From: an uncultured Allorhizobium sp. | Lineage (GTDB): Bacteria; Pseudomonadota; Alphaproteobacteria; Rhizobiales; Rhizobiaceae | Length of the DNA: 64,000 nt | Direction: 5' to 3' | NCBI GenBank assembly: GCA_958439205.1 | Contig: OY288189.1 | Span: 637,960-701,959 of the forward strand | Shown here: piece by piece, positions 53,748 to 63,239 of the stretch | Layout of the letters: every line of letters starts with the position of its first letter | Position numbering within the stretch: position 1 is the first letter of the stretch | The notes under the pieces: model-generated | Databases searched by the model: none | What the model was told of the DNA's origin: nothing | What the model saw: only the letters and a program-made list of their open reading frames with translations | Made by a program: the position numbers and the translations under genes

Positions 53748-53769
53748 TCGATAAAGAACAATTTGCTCC
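53748..53769. promoter_or_regulatory. Second, imperfect copy of the TCGATAAA operator
   Basis: TCGATAAAG-AACA-ATTTGCTCC repeats the left arm and the AACA centre of the palindrome at 50533-50554 with a poor right arm. It lies in the 248-base divergent region between uxaA and the GntR regulator. A further TTTTATCG half-site lies nearby at 53708-53715. The rest of this gap shows nothing clear. Confidence 0.55.
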
Positions 53770-53907
53770 AGCTCGGAGCGGGAGGAACAGAAACCCGAGA
53801 CGAGGAGAGGAAGGCCGCCGCAATCGGTGGTTTCCATTGCGCGGGTTCGCATCTTGCGCCAAGAGGCAAAAGACCGAAGCGCCAGATAACATCAACCGGG
53901 CAGATCC

Positions 53908-54795
53908 ATGGCCAAGCAGAACACCGTCTTCAAGGATGCTTACAACCGCACGCTGAAGCTGATCGAGGAAACGGATACGCTTCCTTCGGAGCCGGAGCTC
54001 GGCGGGCTTCTGAGTGTCAGCCGCACGACCGTCAGGGCCGTACTGACGCGCCTCGGAGAAGCCGGGCTGGTCGCCTGGGACAAGCGGTCGAAGACGGTGT
54101 TGCGGCGGCCGGTCCGAAACGACTATTTCCCTGACGAGGAGACCAACTCTCTTTCTGATATCATCGAGCGCAGCTTCATGCGGCGCATCCTCGCTGGTGG
54201 CGCGCAGCCGGGCATGCAGATCAACGAGCTGGAGCTTGCTCGCGAGATCGGTATCGGCACCACGAGCGTGCGCGAATTCCTCATCCGTTTCAGCCGTTTC
54301 GGGCTGATCGAAAAGCGACCAAACAGCCATTGGGTCTTGAAGGGCTTTACCCGCGAATTCGCGCTCGAGCTAACCGAGGTGCGCGAAATGTTCGAGCTGC
54401 GCTCGGCGGCAAGCTTCGTCCATCTGGCCGAGGACCATCCGGCCTGGGACGAACTCCGGCTGGTGGAGGCGCAACACCATGCGCTGCTGGCAGATATCGA
54501 CAATCGCTACATGGACTTCTCAGAGCTCGATGAACGGTTTCACCTGCTCGTCCAGAAGGCCTCGAGCAATCGCTTCATCATCGACTTCTACGATATCATC
54601 ACCATCGTCTTTCACTACCACTACCAGTGGAACAAGACGAATGCGCGGGCCCGAAACCAGCGGGCGCTGGAAGAGCATCTCGACTATATCAGCGCGCTGT
54701 TTTCCCGCGATGCCGGAAAGATCGAAAAGGCCTGCCGCCAGCATCTGAAATCGGCACGCGAAACATTGCTGCAATCCATCCAGGAGCCTGCCTGA
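53908..54795 (+). CDS. GntR/FCD regulator with two winged-helix domains
   Basis: This is a 295-residue regulator. Residues about 15-65 form one GntR winged helix (EPELGGLLSVSRTTVRAVLTRLGEAGLVAW). Residues about 85-150 form a second (ELELAREIGIGTTSVREFLIRFSRFGLIEKRPNSH), then an FCD helical domain with FHLLVQKASSNRFIIDF. Ordinary FadR-type proteins have one winged helix. It is divergent from uxaA, coupled with the uxaB-like gene (3 bases apart), and probably controls the sugar locus through the TCGATAAA sites. Confidence 0.85.
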   Translation: MAKQNTVFKDAYNRTLKLIEETDTLPSEPELGGLLSVSRTTVRAVLTRLGEAGLVAWDKRSKTVLRRPVRNDYFPDEETNSLSDIIERSFMRRILAGGAQPGMQINELELAREIGIGTTSVREFLIRFSRFGLIEKRPNSHWVLKGFTREFALELTEVREMFELRSAASFVHLAEDHPAWDELRLVEAQHHALLADIDNRYMDFSELDERFHLLVQKASSNRFIIDFYDIITIVFHYHYQWNKTNARARNQRALEEHLDYISALFSRDAGKIEKACRQHLKSARETLLQSIQEPA

Positions 54796-54798
54796 GCC

Positions 54799-55887
54799 AT
54801 GAATACGCCCATCCTGCAATTCGGCACGAGCCGGTTTCTCCAGGCGCATGCGGACCTCTTCGTCAGCGAGGCCATGGAGGCAGGGAAGGCACTAGGGTCG
54901 ATTACTGTGGTGCAGACATCAGGTGATGCCTCCCGGGCCGGGCGCATCGGGGCCTTGTCGGCGCCCGAGGGGTTTCCGGTCATCATCAGGGGTCTGGAAG
55001 ACGGAAAGCCTGTGGAGCGCGAGTTGCGCGTGCGATCGGTCAGTCGGTCGCTGTCCACGGCAACCAATTGGGACGAGGTCACCCGGATCTTCGTCGAAGA
55101 AGCGCGCGTCGTTCTCAGCAATACCGGGGACAAGGGTTATGCCCTGGTTGACGGCGACACGGTCGATGGCGTCCCGCGTTCCTTTCCGATGAAGCTCCTG
55201 GCATTGCTGCATGCGCGTTTCCGTGGTGGTGGCATGCCGCTGACCATCTTGCCCTGTGAGCTGATCTCGCGAAACGGCGAGGTGCTTCAGCGACTGATCG
55301 TTGATCTCGCAAGCCGACACATTCCCGACGCGATGTTCGTTGCCTGGCTGACCGACGGTGTCATCTGGGGGAACACGCTTGTCGACCGTATCGTCTCCGC
55401 GCCGATCGAGCCGGCGGGGGCGATTGCGGAGCCCTATGCGATCTGGGCGATCGAGTGGCAGCCGGGACTGACCCTTCCCTGTGAGCATCCTTGCATCAGG
55501 CTCGTCGACGACCTGACGCCCTATGAGCGGCTGAAGCTGCACATTCTCAATCTCGGCCATACGGTTCTTGCCGATCGCTGGCAGAGCCAAGGCCGGCCGG
55601 CTGCTGAATGCGTCAAGGACATTCTGGCCGATCCGGCGATCCGTGCTGAACTGGAGGAGATTTACCACGAGGAAGTCGTGCCCGGTTTTCGGGTGCATGG
55701 TCTCGGGGACGAGGCTGAGGTCTATGTGGCGACCACGTTGGAGCGCTTCCTCAATCCCTATCTGAAGCACCGCCTGGCTGACATCGCCGGCAATCATGCG
55801 GAGAAGGTCGTCCGCCGCATCATCGGTTTCCAGGAATGGTGCCCAGGCGTGGGTATGCCTCGACTGTCAGCGATCGCGCAACGTTGA
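54799..55887 (+). CDS. Mannitol dehydrogenase family protein, UxaB-like (tagaturonate reductase)
   Basis: This 362-residue NAD-dependent long-chain dehydrogenase begins ILQFGTSRFLQAHADLFV, comparable to the UxaB N-terminal IxQFGxGxFLRA motif. It carries TILPCELISRNGEVLQRLI and the catalytic-lysine region ERLKLHILNLGHTVLA. It is about 120 residues shorter than E. coli UxaB. The expected reaction is D-tagaturonate to D-altronate, feeding UxaA. Start is 3 bases after the regulator stop. Confidence 0.82.
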   Translation: MNTPILQFGTSRFLQAHADLFVSEAMEAGKALGSITVVQTSGDASRAGRIGALSAPEGFPVIIRGLEDGKPVERELRVRSVSRSLSTATNWDEVTRIFVEEARVVLSNTGDKGYALVDGDTVDGVPRSFPMKLLALLHARFRGGGMPLTILPCELISRNGEVLQRLIVDLASRHIPDAMFVAWLTDGVIWGNTLVDRIVSAPIEPAGAIAEPYAIWAIEWQPGLTLPCEHPCIRLVDDLTPYERLKLHILNLGHTVLADRWQSQGRPAAECVKDILADPAIRAELEEIYHEEVVPGFRVHGLGDEAEVYVATTLERFLNPYLKHRLADIAGNHAEKVVRRIIGFQEWCPGVGMPRLSAIAQR

Positions 55888-55897
55888 TCCGGGGCGC

Positions 55898-56821
55898 TCA
55901 GGCTTGTGGCATGCCCTTCGAGCGCATGCGGCGACGGAAAGCCGTCGGCTTTTCGACAAAACGCTGGCTGAAAGCCTCATAGAAGCGGGAGACCGAGCCA
56001 AAGCCGCTTTCGAAGGCGACGTCGGTGATCGAGAGGTCGGTTGAGATCAGCAGGGACTGGGCGGTGTCCAGACGGTGGCGCACGATCGCCTGGTTGATCG
56101 TGTGGCCGACGGCACGCTTGAAGATCGACATGGCATAGTTCGGGTGCAGACCGACGGCGTTTCCGACATCATCGGCCGAAATGTTTTCGAGGGCGTGTTC
56201 GGCAATGAAGCGCAGCATGCGCTCGATGTGTTCGACGCGCTCGCTGTCATTGGCGCTGAAACTGGCGATCGCCGAGCCTTCCTCACGAAGATCCCGCCAT
56301 CCATCGCGCTCGATCCGAAGAACACGGGCTGTCAGTTCGTTGCGCACGATCTCGGTCAGGTTCTCGTCCCCTGCCAGGAGTTCCTCGCGCCAGCGCTGGA
56401 AGATGTCCCGATCCCAGGAGCGGATTTCCAACGCCTCGATCATGGCGCCGCGGAAGACGGCGTCGCGGAAGCGGCTGAGATTGGCCAGTCCAAGGAAGAC
56501 GGACATCGGGACATAGAGGCAGACGAAACGGGTGCCTTCCCGGCGGTCGGTCACCTGGTGCGGGATCATGCCCCAGAAGAGGCAGAGGCGCCCCTCATCG
56601 ACCGTCAGCTCGCGTCCGTCGAACCAGTAGGTCATCTGGCCCGTCAGCACGAAGTTGAGCTCGATCTGGCTGTGCATGTGCGGCCCGGCCATGCGATGGA
56701 CCGTCAGGCTCTCTCCCGCACAAAAGCGGTGATCGCCGAAGATGACCAGCGGGTGTCGCGGGTCATGGTCGGGATGCACGGGGACCGATTCGTCCACCAA
56801 CAGGGGCTTCACATGTTCCAA
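55898..56821 (-). CDS. AraC family transcriptional regulator
   Basis: This is a 307-residue protein with an N-terminal cupin sugar-sensing domain (GPHMHSQIELNFVLTGQMTYWFDGRELTVDEGRLCLFWGMIPH). Its C-terminal AraC HTH pair is ISADDVGNAVGLHPNYAMSIFKRAVG and LSITDVAFESGFGSVSRFYEAFSQRF. The build resembles MelR, the melibiose regulator, which suits control of the divergent galactoside operon. It converges with the uxaB-like gene 10 bases away. Confidence 0.88.
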   Translation of the reverse strand: MEHVKPLLVDESVPVHPDHDPRHPLVIFGDHRFCAGESLTVHRMAGPHMHSQIELNFVLTGQMTYWFDGRELTVDEGRLCLFWGMIPHQVTDRREGTRFVCLYVPMSVFLGLANLSRFRDAVFRGAMIEALEIRSWDRDIFQRWREELLAGDENLTEIVRNELTARVLRIERDGWRDLREEGSAIASFSANDSERVEHIERMLRFIAEHALENISADDVGNAVGLHPNYAMSIFKRAVGHTINQAIVRHRLDTAQSLLISTDLSITDVAFESGFGSVSRFYEAFSQRFVEKPTAFRRRMRSKGMPQA

Positions 56822-56972
56822 ATCTTAGGATCCCGGAAAAGATCGGCAAAAACTCGGTAGATTATTACGGGTTTGAATCGGATGATCAAGATGAGCTGAG
56901 AATTCCGCTCCGGTGGGATCCGGGGCTTCAAGCTCGGCATATGCAATGCATAACGGTCATAGGGAGGAAAAC
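56822..56972. promoter_or_regulatory. Divergent promoter region of the galactoside operon
   Basis: These 151 bases between the AraC gene and the binding-protein gene hold the perfect palindrome TATGCA-A-TGCATA (56940-56952), 20 bases before the start, and AGGGAGGAAA as a strong ribosome-binding site. No direct-repeat AraC site is obvious by eye. Confidence 0.4.
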
Positions 56973-58205
56973 ATGACCTTTTTCAAAAGCCTGAGCAGCC
57001 TTGCTCTGGGTGCTGCCCTTCTGTCGTCCACCGCATTCGCCGGTGAAATCGTGCTCAACTCCGACCATTCCGATCCGGCGCCGAAAAAGGCGATGGAAGA
57101 ATTGATCGCTGATTTCCAGAAGGCCAACCCCGACATTACGGTCAAGTGGAACAACTTCGACCACGAAGGCTACAAGTCCGCCATCCGCAACTTCCTGACT
57201 GCTGACGCTCCCGATGTCGCCGCATGGTATGCTGGCAACCGCATGGAGCCCTTCGTCAAGGCCGGTCTGTTCGAAGACGTCTCGGATGTCTGGGAAGCCA
57301 ATGGTCTGAACGACCAGCTGAAGTCCGCTTCCGCCTCGATGACCATCGATGGCAAGAAGTGGGGCGTGCCTTACACTTATTACCAGTGGGGCATCTACTA
57401 TCGTAAGGACATCTTTGCCGAACAGGGCATCGAGCCGCCGAAGAACTGGGCCGAATTCCTCGCTGCCTGCGAAAAGCTGAAGACCGCCGGTATCACGCCG
57501 ATCACCATCGGCACCAAGGCCCTGTGGCCGACGGGCGGCTGGTTCGACTATCTTAACCTGCGCGTCAACGGCTACGAGTTCCACATGGAGCTGACCTCCG
57601 GCAAGGTTCCCTATACGGATCCGCGCGTGAAGGCCGTGTTCGAAAAGTGGGGCGAGCTGGTGAAGGCCGGTTACTTCAACGAGAACCATGCCGCGATCGA
57701 CTGGCAGGATGCTATCCCGCAGATGGTTCAGGGCAAGGCTGCCATGTATCTGATGGGCAACTTCGCTGTCGCCACCATGAAGGATGGCGGCCTGAAGGAA
57801 GAGCAGATCGGCTTCATGCAGTTCCCGGAAATCACGGCCGGCATTCCGATGTCGGAAGAGGCTCCGACCGATACGTTCCACATCCCGTCGGGCGCGAAGA
57901 ACAAGGAAGACGCGAAGAAGTTCCTCGCCTACCTCGCTTCGCCGGAAGCCCAGACGAAGATGAACGCGACGCTCGGCCAGCTGCCGGTCAACAACAAGGC
58001 CGAAAAGCCGGCCGATCCGTTCCTCAGTGCCGGTTTCGAGATGCTGTCGAACGCCTATGCGCTCGCTCAGTTCTATGACCGCGACGCCAACGCCGAAATG
58101 GCGAAGGCCGGCATGGAAGGCTTCCAGGAATTCATGGTCAAGCCAGACGATATGGACCGGATCCTGGAGCGCCTCGAAAAGGTTCGCGCCCGCGTCCACA
58201 AGTAA
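56973..58205 (+). CDS. ABC transporter extracellular sugar-binding protein (galactoside type)
   Basis: This 410-residue periplasmic protein has a signal peptide MTFFKSLSSLALGAALLSSTAFA-G. The family 1 binding fold shows EIVLNSDHSDPAPKKAMEELIADFQKANPDITVKW, APDVAAWYAGNRMEPFVKAGLFEDVSDVW, WGVPYTYYQWGIYYRKDIF and GKAAMYLMGNFAVATM. Neighbouring GH36 and GH42 enzymes point to alpha- and beta-galactosides as ligands. Confidence 0.9.
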   Translation: MTFFKSLSSLALGAALLSSTAFAGEIVLNSDHSDPAPKKAMEELIADFQKANPDITVKWNNFDHEGYKSAIRNFLTADAPDVAAWYAGNRMEPFVKAGLFEDVSDVWEANGLNDQLKSASASMTIDGKKWGVPYTYYQWGIYYRKDIFAEQGIEPPKNWAEFLAACEKLKTAGITPITIGTKALWPTGGWFDYLNLRVNGYEFHMELTSGKVPYTDPRVKAVFEKWGELVKAGYFNENHAAIDWQDAIPQMVQGKAAMYLMGNFAVATMKDGGLKEEQIGFMQFPEITAGIPMSEEAPTDTFHIPSGAKNKEDAKKFLAYLASPEAQTKMNATLGQLPVNNKAEKPADPFLSAGFEMLSNAYALAQFYDRDANAEMAKAGMEGFQEFMVKPDDMDRILERLEKVRARVHK

Positions 58206-58223
58206 GCCATAGAGCTCCCTGCG

Positions 58224-58261
58224 CCGGGTGCTGTGGGTCTCCCTGAGCCCACGGCATCCGG
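58224..58261 (+). other. Stem-loop between binding protein and first permease gene
   Basis: CCGGGTGCTGTGGG (58224-58237) pairs with CCCACGGCATCCGG (58248-58261) over 14 positions with two G-U pairs and a 10-base loop. No U-run follows. It is the third such element directly after a binding-protein gene in this window. Confidence 0.62.
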
Positions 58262-58293
58262 TTGCCGTTTCCCTTTTCATCAGAGGTGCCGCC

Positions 58294-59202
58294 ATGAGCA
58301 ACACCGTTCCTTCGTCCTCCGGCTTCTGGAAGCGAAACCAGCAGACGCTTGCGCCTTTCCTGTTCCTGGCGCCCGGCATGCTGATGTTCCTGATCTATGT
58401 GCTCGTGCCGATCTTCGAGTCGATCTGGATCAGCTTCCATGACTGGGACGGTCTCGGCGCGATGACCTGGATCGGTTTCGGCAATTATGTCGAACTCGCC
58501 GATGACGACACCTTCTACACCTCGCTCTACAACAACCTGATCTGGCTGGTGCTCTACCTGCTGTCGATCCCGGCGGGGCTTGCAGTCGCACTCTTCCTCA
58601 ACCAGACAGTCACGGGCATCCGGCTCTACAAGTCGCTGTTCTTCTTTCCCTTCGTGATCAGCCAGGTCGTCGTCGGCCTGATGTTCACCTGGTTCTACGC
58701 TCCGGATTTCGGCCTGTTTTCGAAGCTGACGGAAATGCTGTTCGGCGAACAGATCGCCGTTCTCGCCGACGAGCGCTACGTGACCTACGGCATCATCATT
58801 GCCGGACTCTGGCCGCAGACGGCCTATTGCATGATCCTCTACCTGACGGGTCTGAACAACATCAATCCGGAGCAGGTGGAAGCCGCTCGCATGGACGGTG
58901 CCAAGGGGCTGAAGCTGCTCTGGTTCGTGATCCTGCCGCAGCTGGCACCGGCAACATTCATCGCCATGGTCGTGACCGTCATCGGTTCGCTGCGTTCCTT
59001 CGACCTGGTGTCGATCATGACGGCGGGCGGCCCTTACGGGTCGAGCTCCGTCCTCTCCTACTTCATGTATGAGCAGGCGCTCTCCGAATACGGCTTCCGC
59101 ATGGGCTACGGCGCATCGATCGCGGTCGTGCTGTTCCTGATCATGATGGTCTTCATCTCGCTCTTCATCGTCCGCATGCTCGCCCAGGAAAGGAACGCCT
59201 GA
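58294..59202 (+). CDS. ABC transporter permease, MalF/UgpA type
   Basis: This is a 302-residue inner-membrane permease: the first helix LAPFLFLAPGMLMFLIYVLVPIF, about six segments in total, and the EAA coupling loop EAARMDGAKGLKLLWFVILPQLAP. The start MSNTVPSSSG follows AGAGGTG; a longer frame upstream is intergenic hairpin sequence. The stop overlaps the next start by one base. Confidence 0.92.
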   Translation: MSNTVPSSSGFWKRNQQTLAPFLFLAPGMLMFLIYVLVPIFESIWISFHDWDGLGAMTWIGFGNYVELADDDTFYTSLYNNLIWLVLYLLSIPAGLAVALFLNQTVTGIRLYKSLFFFPFVISQVVVGLMFTWFYAPDFGLFSKLTEMLFGEQIAVLADERYVTYGIIIAGLWPQTAYCMILYLTGLNNINPEQVEAARMDGAKGLKLLWFVILPQLAPATFIAMVVTVIGSLRSFDLVSIMTAGGPYGSSSVLSYFMYEQALSEYGFRMGYGASIAVVLFLIMMVFISLFIVRMLAQERNA

Positions 59203-60053
59203 TGTTCCCCACTCCGATCCAGAAGGCCTCGCCCTTTGCGCAGACGGCCTACAAGATCCTGCTGCCGGTTGCCCTCTTCCTCTGGCTCCTGCCGCTGATC
59301 GGCGTCGCGATCACGTCGGTGCGTCCGGCGGGTGACCTCGCGGCCGGCAATTATTTCGGCATCCCGTCGGGCTTTGCCGGTTTCGAGAACTATTCGGCAG
59401 TCTTCAACAACTCGCCGATCGGCTATTACATCCTGAACTCGTTCAAGGTGACGATCCCGACGGTCATTGGTGCGGTGGCGCTGTCCTGCCTCACGGGCTT
59501 TGCCCTTGCTGTCTACAAGTTCAAGGGCAATCTGGTCCTGTTCTTCTTCTTCGTGGCCGGCAATTTCATCCCGTTCCAGATCCTCATGGTGCCGGTGCGT
59601 GACATGACGCTCAGGGCCGGTCTCTACGACACGACGATGGGCCTCGTGCTCTTCCACGTCGCCTTCCAGACCGGTTTCTGCACGCTCTTCATGCGCAATT
59701 TCATCAAGGGCCTGCCGTTTGCGCTGATCGAGTCTGCACGCGTCGAGGGCGTCTCGGAATGGCGGATCTTCCGCTACATCGTGCTGCCGCTGATGCGTCC
59801 CGCAATTGCCGCCCTCTCGGTGCTCGTCTTCACCTTTGTCTGGAACGACTACTTCTGGGCGACGGTTCTCGTGCAGGGTCAGCATGCCATGCCTGTGACC
59901 GCCGGCCTTTATTCGCTGAACGGGCAATGGGTCGCCGCCTGGCATCTCGTCTCGGCCGGATCGATCGTTGCGGCTCTGCCGCCGGTCGCCATGTTTTTCC
60001 TGATGCAACGGCATTTCATTGCCGGCCTGACGCTTGGAGCGACCAAGGGATGA
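59202..60053 (+). CDS. ABC transporter permease, MalG/UgpE type
   Basis: This 283-residue second permease has six hydrophobic segments and the EAA loop ESARVEGVSEWRIFRYIVLPLMRP, with FVWNDYFWATVLVQGQHAMPVTAGL near the end. It forms the heterodimeric pore with the preceding protein. It overlaps the alpha-galactosidase start by 4 bases. Confidence 0.93.
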   Translation: MFPTPIQKASPFAQTAYKILLPVALFLWLLPLIGVAITSVRPAGDLAAGNYFGIPSGFAGFENYSAVFNNSPIGYYILNSFKVTIPTVIGAVALSCLTGFALAVYKFKGNLVLFFFFVAGNFIPFQILMVPVRDMTLRAGLYDTTMGLVLFHVAFQTGFCTLFMRNFIKGLPFALIESARVEGVSEWRIFRYIVLPLMRPAIAALSVLVFTFVWNDYFWATVLVQGQHAMPVTAGLYSLNGQWVAAWHLVSAGSIVAALPPVAMFFLMQRHFIAGLTLGATKG

Positions 60054-62147
60054 GCAAGATTGTCACCATTGATTCCGGCCAGCTTGCGCTGAGCCTGCGT
60101 CTGCCGGAGCTCGGCATGCCGGAAATTCTGTCTTTCGGGGCGGAGCCCGCAGACGCCGATCCTTTGTTCGAAATCGAACGGTCGAGCCGCGTCAATGGCA
60201 TGGATGTGGCCGTGCCCTCAACCGTTCTCCTGCCGACGGGCGGCATGGGCTTCTTTGGTTGGCCGGCGATATCGGGGCATCGTGGCGGGCGTGATTTTGT
60301 CGCCCAGTTCGGCAAGTGGGAGTTTTTCCGCGACGGGCATCGCACCGTGCTTGCCGGTCTCGATCCCGTGGCCAAGCTGGCCATTTCGATTACGCTTACA
60401 GCCTATCCCTCCGGTCCCATCTCGATGGCGACGAAGCTCACGAACCGGGGCGAGACGGACTACCAGCTTGACCGCTGCATGGCCGGCACGTTCCTCGCGC
60501 CTGCCGGCGATCTGCAGGTGATGAGCTTTACCGGCATCTGGGGTCGCGAATTCCAGACCCGGCGCGAGTTGCTCGGCAATGGCACCTGGATTCAGGAAAA
60601 TCGTCGTGGCCGCACGTCGCATGACCGTTTCCCGATGCTGTTCATCGAAAGCGAGACCCAGATCTTCGGCGTGACGCTCGGCTTCAGCGGCAACCACCAG
60701 ATGGTGATCGACCGGACCGATGATGGACGGCGCCTCGTGCATCTCGGTGAGTTGTTCGAACCGGGCGAGATCATCCTTGGACCGGGCGAAAGCTATGAAA
60801 GCCCTGTTGCCTATGCCGGCGCGGATACCGAAGATTTCCACGCCTTCGTGCGCGAAGAGCTGACAACCTGGCCGGGCGGCACCATGAGCCCCCGTCCGGT
60901 GACACTCAACACCTGGGAAGGCAATTATTTCGACCACCAGATGGATTCGCTCAAAGCCCAGGCGACGGCTGCTGCCGAGCTCGGTATCGAGCGCTTCGTG
61001 CTGGATGACGGCTGGTTTGGCAAGCGCGATAACGACACGACGAGCCTCGGCGACTGGGATATCGATCCGCGGAAATATCCTGAAGGCCTGAAGCCGCTGG
61101 TCGATCATGTCACCGGGCTCGGCATGCAGTTCGGCATCTGGTTCGAGCCTGAGATGGTCAACCCCGTCTCTGAACTCTACAAGGCGCATCCGGATTGGGC
61201 GCTGACGATCGAGGGCCGTCCGATCCTGGAATCGCGCACCCAGCTGGTGCTGGACCTGACGCGTCCCGAGGTCTCCGACTATCTCTTCGGCAAGATCGAT
61301 GCGGTGCTCTCCAACCATGCCGTTTCCTACATCAAGTGGGACATGAATCGCGATCTGACGCATGCCGCGGGTCGCGATGGCAAGGCGAAGATCGCGGCCC
61401 AGACGCGTGCCGTCTATGCGCTGATGGACCGCGTTCGCGCCGCGCATCCCAATGTCGAGATCGAAAGCTGCGCCTCCGGTGGCGGCCGTATCGATTACGG
61501 CGCGCTTGCCCGCACCCATCGTGTGTGGACCTCGGATTGCACCGACGCTCTGGAACGGCTCGAAATTCAGCGGGGCGCAACGGTCTTCGTGCCGCCGGAG
61601 ATCCTGGGGTCCCATATCTCGGCATCGCCAAACCACCAGACGGACCGCCGTCATAGCCTGTCCTTCCGGGCACTGGTGGCGCTTGCCTATCACCTCGGTG
61701 TCGAGCTCAATCCCCTAGAGCTTTCGGACGAAGAGCGCGATGAACTGAAGGTCTATATCGAGACCTACAAGCGTCTTCGCGGGCTCTTCCATGCGCCGGG
61801 CGCTTCCTTCCGGCTGGAGCCGCTCGACGGACGGTATGTCTGGGGTGCGGCAAGCGCCGAGCGTATCGTCGTGATCGTCGCGCAAGGGCCGCAGATGGTG
61901 GGCGAACAGCCCGCACCGCTGAGGCTGCCCGAGAGTGTGACGCAGATCGGTGGGCGGTGGACCATCTCGCAGATCCTTCCGGTCGAACCGGAATTCATCC
62001 GCATTTCCGAGGGGCAGAAGAGGCTTCTGTCAGGCGCGATCAACTTCGATCTCGCCAATGCCGGCCTGTCCGGCCTGCCGCTGCCGATGCTGCGGCCCGA
62101 AAGCGCTTTGCTCCTCGAACTCATTCCTTCAAAGGGAGGCAATACCC

Positions 62148-62155
<8 letters not shown>
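60050..62155 (+). CDS. Alpha-galactosidase, GH36 family
   Basis: This 701-residue cytoplasmic glycosidase has an N-terminal beta-supersandwich (to about residue 280), a (beta/alpha)8 catalytic domain ([41 protein letters not shown]) and a C-terminal beta domain. The nucleophile is Asp431 in YIKWDMNR; the acid/base is Asp496 in [21 protein letters not shown] is also conserved. It would hydrolyse imported melibiose, raffinose or galactosyl glycerol. There is no signal peptide, consistent with uptake before hydrolysis. Confidence 0.93.
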
Positions 62156-63238
<1,083 letters not shown>

Positions 63239-63239
<1 letters not shown>

